A stretch of DNA of 43,650 nucleotides from Candidatus Aegiribacteria sp. (GTDB taxonomy: Bacteria; Fermentibacterota; Fermentibacteria; Fermentibacterales; JCC-6). The first letter of the stretch is position 1. Each line of letters starts with the position of its first letter. The position numbers and the translations under genes are program-made. The stretch is taken from the NCBI GenBank assembly GCA_030620995.1, contig JAUXIK010000020.1:1-43650 (forward strand). Reading direction: 5' to 3'. The notes beneath the pieces are model-generated. The model did not search any database, was not told where the DNA came from, and saw nothing but the letters and a program-made list of their open reading frames with translations. This document shows positions 36,446 to 42,796 of this stretch, in pieces.

Positions 36446-37611
36446 TCCACAATCATCCGCGGTATCTCTGAGGGAAGCCTGACAAGTAACTCATAGTTCA
36501 GATTCGTGGTAATGTCGGAGAATGAGGCGACAGTAATACATGAATTTCCATTTCTACCGATTATTACGACCTCCTCCCCCTTCTGGACATCGCCAAGATG
36601 CGACACATCGACCATTATCATCGACATGTTCACGATGCCTGTGACCTTACACCTTCGCCCGCGAATGAGAACGTGCCCGAGATTGCTGAGGCTTCTGGCA
36701 AAGCCTGTGGAGTAACCCACCGGAACGGCTGCTAAACGCTCCCTCTTGGCCGTCTGATAGGAATTCCCGTAGCCTACGAACTCACCGGGGGCTACGATCT
36801 TTGTGCTCATTACCTTGCTCTTCATCCTTAGGATTCTCCTTAGAGGATCCCTCTGGTGAACAGTGCTTTTCCCGTCCGTTCCCAGTAAGTGTCTGATCCG
36901 CGTTTCTCTGCTCGGCCAGAACCCGTAAAGAGCGATCCCGAAACGCACCATGTCCATGATCGTTTCAGGGTAGGTGAGTGCTGACGCGGAGCATGCCGTA
37001 TGTCTGATCCCATATTCAACGCCAGAGTTTTTCAACCAGGTGCACATATCTCTGAACTTCTTGATCTGGTTCTGGATCCTCAGATAGTTACCGATACTCT
37101 CCGCACCTGAGAAGTGAGTGCATACTCCCTCGACACTCACTTCTGCCGCATTCCTTCGGATGATCTCCAGTACTCTGACAAGCTCATCCATGTCGAAACC
37201 TGTTCGGTTCATACCGGTTTCCAGCTCCAGGTGGATCCTGGCCTGTTTACCTGTGTGTCTGGCGGAGCTGACCGCAGCTTCCAGACGGTCCAGCTCAAAC
37301 ACCCAGAAGGAGATGTTGTTGCTCAGCGCCCAGCCCAGGTCCTCGTTGTCAATATAACCCATAATCATGATCTCGCTGGATCCGTTGCTGGAAGAGAGTA
37401 CCTGCCTGGCTTCCACCGCGCTGAAGACAGAAAAGTGGTCAACACCAATTTTTTCTGCCAGAGGTACGAAACTCCCGATACCGTGACCGTAGGCGTTACC
37501 TTTTACTACGCAGGAGATCCTGGGCTCAGTACCAATCTGCTTCCTGAGATACCTGAAGTTTGCCCTGAGTGCCTTTTCGCTCAGATCTATCGTTACAGGC
37601 GAGTGCGTCAC
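36442..37611 (-). CDS. alr: alanine racemase
   Basis: I choose the GTG at 37611, which follows AGGAG at good spacing and gives 389 residues. The open frame reaches 37872, but that 87-residue extension looks unlike protein and overlaps another small coding remnant. The PLP lysine is Lys37 (VVKGNAYGHG), and the second catalytic residue is the tyrosine in PGEFVGYGNSYQTAKRE, followed by AAVPVGYSTGFAR. The enzyme interconverts L- and D-alanine. Being coupled to a D-Ala-D-Ala dipeptidase, it is probably an accessory copy rather than the housekeeping enzyme (inference). Confidence 0.9.
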   Translation of the reverse strand: MTHSPVTIDLSEKALRANFRYLRKQIGTEPRISCVVKGNAYGHGIGSFVPLAEKIGVDHFSVFSAVEARQVLSSSNGSSEIMIMGYIDNEDLGWALSNNISFWVFELDRLEAAVSSARHTGKQARIHLELETGMNRTGFDMDELVRVLEIIRRNAAEVSVEGVCTHFSGAESIGNYLRIQNQIKKFRDMCTWLKNSGVEYGIRHTACSASALTYPETIMDMVRFGIALYGFWPSRETRIRHLLGTDGKSTVHQRDPLRRILRMKSKVMSTKIVAPGEFVGYGNSYQTAKRERLAAVPVGYSTGFARSLSNLGHVLIRGRRCKVTGIVNMSMIMVDVSHLGDVQKGEEVVIIGRNGNSCITVASFSDITTNLNYELLVRLPSEIPRMIVE

Positions 37612-37619
37612 ATAATCTC

Positions 37620-37769
37620 CTAAAGCTTCATCACTCCAAGCTTTTGCAGGGCGCGAAGAAACAGATTCACTCCCGGTTCGATCAGTCCGTCCTGAAAGTC
37701 GTAGCCGGGCAGTTCCTCTATTCCGTACACTGTCGAGGAAACGATGATCACTAACTTGTCCCTGGTCAC
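37620..37769 (-). pseudogene. truncated DUF4062-type N-terminus
   Basis: A GTG at 37769, after an AAGG site and an in-frame upstream stop, encodes 49 residues beginning MTRDKLVIIVSSTVYGIEEL. That opening is the characteristic start of DUF4062 proteins (SSTVYGIEEL followed normally by a long TIR-like domain). After residue 20 the resemblance ends and the frame continues for 29 unrelated residues to a TAG at 37620-37622. The stop overlaps the ribosome site of alr. DUF4062 genes are common in defence islands, so this looks like the stump of one cut by the arrival of the racemase cassette. The family call comes from memory of the motif. Confidence 0.5.
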
Positions 37770-37996
37770 AATTCACTACCTTCACCGGTATAAACGAAAG
37801 GTAACTGGATTTTGTGACATCTGCAACACTGTCATGAAAAATCCTCAGTGTTCTATGAGGTGAGTGGAACAAGTCCGAAGTAACCCGTAATTATCAGAGA
37901 ATCTCAATAACCAGAGGTTTTGAAGTCGGTATAACAAAAGATTTCATTGTATTTTCCAGCAATGTTTTCCGAGAAGGAGATATTGAGATAGAAATT

Positions 37997-38055
37997 GGCA
38001 CGATTCATTTGGTGAAGGGCGAGACACATACAACAATTCTGTACCTGGACACATT
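37997..38055 (-). repeat. 59-bp inverted repeat, right copy
   Basis: This is the reverse complement of 33781-33839 with one mismatch. It closes the 4.3-kb block on the right. The bases outside the two repeats show no target-site duplication. Confidence 0.9.
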
Positions 38056-38095
38056 AGCGGTGCGCTGCTCTCCACCTCCGCTCCGCGATTGTCAC

Positions 38096-38419
38096 AGCTT
38101 ATGCTATGCTCATAAGCTCCGCCAACCACTCCGCTCCGGGTCTGTCGGTCGCCCCACACATCACGCAGACTTCCAGCTCGTGGAGTTCAACGCGGGGCGT
38201 CCTCCAACTGCTCCGTCCCTGGACATTGTCCAGTGACTCCGCAGGAGTTGTGACCTGTGGTCACCTCTTCGCCGCCGCTGGCGGTTCATATCTCGCTCTC
38301 GATTTTTTTCCGGATTTGTGCTGGTCGCTTCATGCATCATTCATGCAAGCTGCAGTTTTGCATGTCGATTTTTTCGTCCCAATCAAACACGATTGCTTCA
38401 CCGACGTTGTTGTGTCGGT
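38096..38419. other. hairpin-rich noncoding element
   Basis: This stretch has no credible gene but many short perfect stems. They are AGCTTATG/CATAAGCT (38096-38118), CTGGAC/GTCCAG (38219-38233), ACTCC/GGAGT (38236-38248), GTGACC/GGTCAC (38250-38264), CCGCC/GGCGG (38272-38284), CATGCAA/TTGCATG (38342-38364) and ACCGAC/GTCGGT (38400-38419). Four consecutive stems have 3-base loops and are 1-7 bases apart. TCGATTTTTT occurs twice (38299 and 38365). It could be a structured RNA, the end of a mobile element or a recombination site. No reverse transcriptase, integrase or transposase lies nearby. Confidence 0.5.
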
Positions 38420-38620
38420 CTAGTGTGCAAGAAATTTTGTGAAGTTAGTGCTTCGGGTAACCGGCATTCATACCGAGAAATGGGAAGAGGTTCGGACACC
38501 ATCTGAATGTACTCTTACTCAGACACGACATCTGCTGTTACTTGGCTCAGGATAGAAGGCTCAGTTCCAGTTCAGTCTTTAGATCTCTCCACCCGGGCAG
38601 TTTCGACTCGAGAAGCTCGT
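38420..38620. other. intergenic stretch between hairpin region and R-M promoter
   Basis: No gene, terminator or repeat is recognised in these 200 bases. Confidence 0.4.
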
Positions 38621-38646
38621 ATACGCAGTACCGTTATACTGCGTAT
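38621..38646. promoter_or_regulatory. operator 1 of the hsd operon (10-bp inverted repeat)
   Basis: ATACGCAGTA and TACTGCGTAT are perfect 10-bp arms around CCGTTA. The right arm ends on the first base of the -35 element. The core GCAGTA-N6-TACTGC recurs in operator 2, with centres exactly 40 bp apart. Confidence 0.7.
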
Positions 38647-38674
38647 TGACATTCTCTACTTTTTGCAGTATAGT
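38646..38674 (+). promoter_or_regulatory. consensus sigma70-type promoter of the hsd operon
   Basis: TTGACA (38646-38651) and TATAGT (38669-38674) are separated by exactly 17 bases. It lies 26 bases upstream of the hsdS ATG and is overlapped on both sides by the paired operators. Confidence 0.8.
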
Positions 38675-38683
38675 ACTACTGCA
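38664..38683. promoter_or_regulatory. operator 2 of the hsd operon (7-bp inverted repeat)
   Basis: TGCAGTA and TACTGCA flank TAGTAC and cover the -10 element and transcription start. Binding here would block RNA polymerase. It shares its core and 6-base spacer with operator 1. Confidence 0.65.
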
Positions 38684-38699
38684 GATAGGAGAGTGAGAA

Positions 38700-39281
38700 A
38701 TGAAGATAAATGATTTCAGCAACATCAGAACGGGACATGCCTTCAGGGAGCGCCTTGTAGACCAGCCTGACGGCAATGTTTCCGTGATCCAGCCGAAGGA
38801 TATTAAGGCAGACGGAACTGTTGCATTCTCAGATGGCAAACCCCTGAGAACAAACATCTCTTCTCCTAGAACTCTAAATCAGAAAGATGTGCTTGTTTTG
38901 AACCGTGGTCGTTTCGCGGCAGTGGTATTCGATCTCCCTGTCGAAGAGAACTGGATCGTACCATCGTCCATCATGATTTTGTCGATTCGAGAAGGATCGG
39001 TCCTGCCGGAGTATATCGCGCTTTATCTGAACTCACCTGAAGGGCAGAGAATCTTCCAGCGCCACTTCGAGTATTCCACCATACCTTTCATCAGCACGAA
39101 TAACATGGCGAGTATGGAAATCCCCATTCCCCCGCTGGACAGGCAGAGGGCTCTTATCAAATACCGAGAAGCGGCAAGGGAATACAAGCTACTGACAAAT
39201 AGGAAGCATGAGTTGTACAATCAGATACTCAGCCATGAACTAAGAGGGAACGAGATTATTATACAAGGGAGAGAGCAATGA
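38700..39281 (+). CDS. hsdS: type I restriction-modification specificity subunit, single-TRD (half-size HsdS)
   Basis: The 193-residue protein contains one HsdS target-recognition unit (NIRTGHAFRERL; VIQPKDI; LNQKDVLVLNRGRFAAVVFD; IPFISTNNMASMEIPIPPLD) and the following helical conserved region with RQRALIKYREAAREYKLLTN. Usual HsdS has two such units in about 400 residues, so this half-size form would have to dimerise and recognise a symmetric bipartite site (inference). A strong AGGAG site precedes the ATG. It overlaps hsdM by 4 bases. Confidence 0.85.
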   Translation: MKINDFSNIRTGHAFRERLVDQPDGNVSVIQPKDIKADGTVAFSDGKPLRTNISSPRTLNQKDVLVLNRGRFAAVVFDLPVEENWIVPSSIMILSIREGSVLPEYIALYLNSPEGQRIFQRHFEYSTIPFISTNNMASMEIPIPPLDRQRALIKYREAAREYKLLTNRKHELYNQILSHELRGNEIIIQGREQ

Positions 39282-40795
39282 TGGGATCAAGGAAATACTC
39301 TCAGGAAGAGCTGAACAGAACGCTGTGGGAAGCAGCTGACTCATCAAGGGCAAATGTGGACGGCAGCGTATACAAGGATTACGTCCTGCTCTTCCTTTTC
39401 TACAAGTACATGAGTGATCTTCACAGGCACGAAATTAAGAAACTCACCGAACGCTACGGGCAGGACAGCGACAGGATCAGCCTCCGCCTGAAAAGCACCC
39501 GCTTCTTTCTGCCAGAGGGAACCAGCTTCCATGATCTGTACAAGCAGAAAAACGCTGACAACATCGGTGAACTCATCAACATCGCTCTACACAGGATAGA
39601 AGATGCGAACGGTTCCAGGCTAGAGGGCCTCTTCTCGATAGACTTCAACTCCGACGCAGTCCTGGGCAGGACTGATCAGCGCAATAAGATGCTCCGCAAC
39701 CTGATGGACGATTTCGCCAGGATAGATCTTACCACGGCGGGAGATGACGTCATTGGCAACGCGTACATGTATATGATAGAACGCTTCGGGTCTGATGCTG
39801 GCAAGAAAGCCGGTGAGTTTTTCACAGTTAAGTCCGTGGCAACACTGCTTGCAAAGCTCGCGAAGCCCCAACCCGGCTGGCGCACCTGCGATCCTACTTG
39901 CGGCTCAGGCGGACTGCTCCTGCTGGCGGGAGCCGAGATCGAGGCTCAGTGTTCAAAGGATTACGCGCTTTACGGTCAGGAGAGTATCGGCTCGACCTAC
40001 AACCTCGCTAGGATGAATATGTTCCTTCACGGGAAGGACTCGGCCAGGCTCGAATGGGGCGACACACTCAACAATCCCCTTCTGAAAGAGGGCGATTCCC
40101 TTATGAGGTTCGACCTGGTAGTCGCGAACCCGCCTTTCTCACTCAAGAAATGGAAGGGCGACAACATTGAGAACGATCCCTACAACCGATTCCATCGTGG
40201 TATCCCGCCAAGAACCAAGGGAGACTATGCTTTCATCAGCCATATGGTAGAGACGGCCAATGCTAAGGAAGGCAAGGTCGTGGTCATCGTTCCGCACGGT
40301 GTCCTCTTCCGCGGAGCCTCCGAGGGCAGAATACGCCAGAGCCTTCTCAGAGAGAACATCGTCGATACCGTAATCGGTCTGCCTGCGGGATTATTTCACA
40401 CCACTGGCATTCCGGTTGCAATCCTCGTTCTTGACCGCTCCCGCGAACCCGGGGGAAAGAACGAAGATCGCAGGGATGTATTTTTCGTCGAAGCCTCCAA
40501 ACTCTACCGCTCCGCCAAAGCACAGAACATCATGGACGACGAGCACATCGAGAAGATACTCGAAGCGGTCGAAGATAGAAAAGACATCGAGAAGTTCTGC
40601 CGCTCTGTACAGCCAGAGGAAATCGAGGAGAACGACTTCAACCTTAACATCACGCGCTATGTGGATACGTTCGAGGAGGAAGAGGAAATCGACATAGAGG
40701 CCAACCTTAAAGAGCTTGAAGAGATCGACAGAGAACTAGAGAAACTCGAAAAGCAGATGAACGAACACCTGAAGGCGCTGGGGATACTGAAATGA
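39278..40795 (+). CDS. hsdM: type I restriction-modification N6-adenine methyltransferase subunit
   Basis: The 505-residue protein has an HsdM N-terminal helical domain (LWEAADSSRANVDGSVYKDY, VLLFLFYKYMSD). The AdoMet motif I is DPTCGSGG (residues 205-212) and the catalytic NPPF is at 284-287, in the order typical of gamma-class N6-adenine methylases. The C-terminus is a charged coiled coil (EEIDIEANLKELEEIDRELE) for HsdS contact. It overlaps its neighbours by 4 bases on both sides. No restriction subunit follows directly. Confidence 0.95.
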   Translation: MMGSRKYSQEELNRTLWEAADSSRANVDGSVYKDYVLLFLFYKYMSDLHRHEIKKLTERYGQDSDRISLRLKSTRFFLPEGTSFHDLYKQKNADNIGELINIALHRIEDANGSRLEGLFSIDFNSDAVLGRTDQRNKMLRNLMDDFARIDLTTAGDDVIGNAYMYMIERFGSDAGKKAGEFFTVKSVATLLAKLAKPQPGWRTCDPTCGSGGLLLLAGAEIEAQCSKDYALYGQESIGSTYNLARMNMFLHGKDSARLEWGDTLNNPLLKEGDSLMRFDLVVANPPFSLKKWKGDNIENDPYNRFHRGIPPRTKGDYAFISHMVETANAKEGKVVVIVPHGVLFRGASEGRIRQSLLRENIVDTVIGLPAGLFHTTGIPVAILVLDRSREPGGKNEDRRDVFFVEASKLYRSAKAQNIMDDEHIEKILEAVEDRKDIEKFCRSVQPEEIEENDFNLNITRYVDTFEEEEEIDIEANLKELEEIDRELEKLEKQMNEHLKALGILK

Positions 40796-41763
40796 GTGAG
40801 ACCAGAGACATTGTCCTTTACAAGAGCAAAGATGGTTCAGTCAGGCTGGATGTGCAGCTTGAGGAGGATACTATCTGGCTGTCACAGAAGCAGATGGCAC
40901 AGCTGTTCGATAAAGACTCAGATACAATCGGGCTTCATATACGCAATGTCTACAAAGAGGGAGAATTAGAGGAATCGGCAACCACCGAGGAATCCTCGGT
41001 AGTTCGAAGAGAGGGTAAGCGAACCGTAACCAGAAAAATACGGTTTTACAATCTGGATGTCATCATTTCAGTCGGATACAGAGTGAAATCGCAACGCGGT
41101 ACTGAATTTCGCATCTGGGCCACAAGCGTCCTGAAAGAGCATCTGATTCAGGGCTATAGCGTTAATGAGAAGCGGCTGATAGCATTGAAGAAGACACTGA
41201 AACTCGCCTCTGACGTTTCGAAACGCAAAGCACTATCCGGTGATGAAGGTGCAGCCCTCCTCCAGACCATCTCCGAATATGCCTTCGCCCTGGATCTTCT
41301 CGATGATTACGATCATCAGCGTGTAACGCTTCGGAAAACGTCGAAGCGTAAAACCAAATCCGTCACCCGCGAAGAGGTACTGGAACTTATAACCCAGATG
41401 TGCAAGCTATTCGGAGATTCAACTGTTTTCGGAGTAGAGATGAATGAAAGTCTCGACAGTTCACTGAATACCATAATGCAGACATTCGACGGCAGGGACC
41501 TCTATACTTCGGTTGAGGAGAAAGCTGCGAACCTGCTTTACTTCATGGTCAAGAACCATAGCTTCCTGGACGGCAACAAGCGAATCGCGGCGGTCGTATT
41601 CCTGCGGTTCGCTGAGAAAAACAGGTTGATTTACGACAATGAGGGCAATAAAAGAATAGCCGACAACGCCCTGGTTGCCATGACGCTGATGATCGCAGAG
41701 AGCAGAACGAATGAAAAGGACGTAATCACAGCGATGCTGACGAATCTGATCGTGGGAAAGTAA
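40792..41763 (+). CDS. RhuM-family protein fused to a Fic/Doc-type domain
   Basis: The 323-residue protein has an N-terminal RhuM (virulence-associated) part with a winged-helix look (IWLSQKQMAQLFDKDSDTIG; FYNLDVIISVGYRVKSQRGT). The C-terminal Fic/Doc fold carries HSFLDGNKR at residues 256-264, the Doc-type motif HxFxDGNKR. Fic/Doc enzymes attach nucleotides or phosphate to targets and often act as toxins. RhuM genes commonly sit in type I R-M operons, where their role is unsettled. Its start overlaps hsdM by 4 bases. The N-terminal half is a candidate for binding the paired operators upstream. Confidence 0.88.
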   Translation: MSETRDIVLYKSKDGSVRLDVQLEEDTIWLSQKQMAQLFDKDSDTIGLHIRNVYKEGELEESATTEESSVVRREGKRTVTRKIRFYNLDVIISVGYRVKSQRGTEFRIWATSVLKEHLIQGYSVNEKRLIALKKTLKLASDVSKRKALSGDEGAALLQTISEYAFALDLLDDYDHQRVTLRKTSKRKTKSVTREEVLELITQMCKLFGDSTVFGVEMNESLDSSLNTIMQTFDGRDLYTSVEEKAANLLYFMVKNHSFLDGNKRIAAVVFLRFAEKNRLIYDNEGNKRIADNALVAMTLMIAESRTNEKDVITAMLTNLIVGK

Positions 41764-41773
41764 TTATGAACCG

Positions 41774-41797
41774 ATCGAAAGGTAAACTGGTTTCGAT
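41774..41797. repeat. inverted repeat after the RhuM-Fic gene
   Basis: ATCGAAA (41774-41780) and TTTCGAT (41791-41797) form a 7-bp stem with a 10-base loop. It could be a weak transcription-pausing or regulatory structure; no U-run follows. Confidence 0.4.
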
Positions 41798-41803
41798 TTC
41801 AAC

Positions 41804-41822
41804 TAACCGGGAATTCCGGTTA
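41804..41822. repeat. inverted repeat upstream of capV
   Basis: TAACCGG and CCGGTTA enclose GAATT, a stable 7-bp stem with a 5-base loop. With the preceding repeat it fills the 94-base gap between the R-M and CBASS genes. It may be a terminator-like structure without a T tract, or an operator. Confidence 0.45.
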
Positions 41823-41857
41823 ACATAGATGGAGAGTTTACGTGAGAGAGCGTGGCA

Positions 41858-42796
41858 ATGAGCAGAGTAGTTAAGATACTAGCGATAGACGGTGGTGGCT
41901 TTAGAGGCGTGTACTCGGCCCATCTGTTAAAACGCATTGAAGAGGAATTCGGTGTTGACTGGCGAGAAGACTTCGCACTTCTTGCCGGAACGAGTACAGG
42001 ATCAATCATCGCGGCGAGCCTAGCTATTGGAAAGAGCCCGAGCGAAGTCCTTAGTATGTACTCAAAGCATGGGTTTGACATCTTCAGAAAGCCTTTCGGC
42101 TTGCGTCTGGGGTTGTTCGAAAGTAAGTATCCGGACTCTGAGCTTCGGCATGTGCTTAATAACTTCTTCGGCGATTCAAAGCTAGGGGACATAGAAACAC
42201 CGCTGATCATTCCCGCAACGGACATTGGCAATGGCTGCGTTCATGTATTCAAGTCGACTTATCATAATGAGTTCTTCCGGGACAAGGATGTGCGCCTCGC
42301 TGATGCGGTCCTTGCTTCATGCTCAGCTCCAACATACTTCCCCCCAATGCTCTTACCTGGAGAACAACCCTACCTTCTTGCCGATGGTGGGCTCTGGGCA
42401 AACAGCCCATCACTGGTTGCTGCAATTGATGCTAAGCGACGACTCGGCGCTGAGCTGGAAGATCTGAGAATACTGTCGATCGGGACAGGGAAGGCCAGGC
42501 AGTTCTATCCCATCAAGCTCTTCAAGAAATGTGGTCTGTTTGGCTGGGGGATTGTTAGCAAATGGGGGCGACAGAAGTTCATACGGATGCTTCTGAACCT
42601 CCAATCCGAAACAGCCAACAACATGCTGGGACTTCTTCTTCAGCAAGACCAGATCTTGCGCCTTAACTTCGAATCAGACACCGACCTGCCACTGGATAAC
42701 CCCGGGGAGTTCGATGATTTGGTTACTCGCGCGGATCGAGAGTTCACTCACAGATCATCCAAGATCAAAGCTTTTTTTCAGGAGGGTAATAGATAA
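41858..42796 (+). CDS. capV: CapV-type patatin-like phospholipase (CBASS effector)
   Basis: The ATG at 41858 (GAGAG site 8 bases upstream) gives 312 residues. A GTG two codons earlier is an alternative. Patatin landmarks are DGGGFRG (residues 11-17, oxyanion hole), the nucleophile in GTSTG (Ser46) and DGG with the catalytic Asp176. In CBASS, cyclic-nucleotide binding activates such enzymes to degrade membrane phospholipids. Its stop shares one base with the CD-NTase start (TAATG), so the pair is coupled. Confidence 0.88.
   Translation: MSRVVKILAIDGGGFRGVYSAHLLKRIEEEFGVDWREDFALLAGTSTGSIIAASLAIGKSPSEVLSMYSKHGFDIFRKPFGLRLGLFESKYPDSELRHVLNNFFGDSKLGDIETPLIIPATDIGNGCVHVFKSTYHNEFFRDKDVRLADAVLASCSAPTYFPPMLLPGEQPYLLADGGLWANSPSLVAAIDAKRRLGAELEDLRILSIGTGKARQFYPIKLFKKCGLFGWGIVSKWGRQKFIRMLLNLQSETANNMLGLLLQQDQILRLNFESDTDLPLDNPGEFDDLVTRADREFTHRSSKIKAFFQEGNR

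Noticed and set aside
35633..37611. vancomycin-type resistance operon
   Set aside because: VanX-like and racemase genes are present, but there is no VanA-type ligase, VanH dehydrogenase or VanRS pair.
36442..37872. 476-residue alanine racemase with an 87-residue N-terminal extension
   Set aside because: The extension is unlike protein and overlaps a better small coding frame. A GTG at 37611 with a well-placed AGGAG site gives a normal-length enzyme.
33781..38055. ordinary insertion sequence or composite transposon
   Set aside because: The inverted repeats are clear, but no transposase fragment and no target-site duplication are visible, so it is reported only as a repeat-bounded block.
38096..38419. 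CRISPR array or integron attC site
   Set aside because: There are no regularly spaced identical repeats, and no GTTRRRY/RYYYAAC core pair, integrase or cas gene was found.
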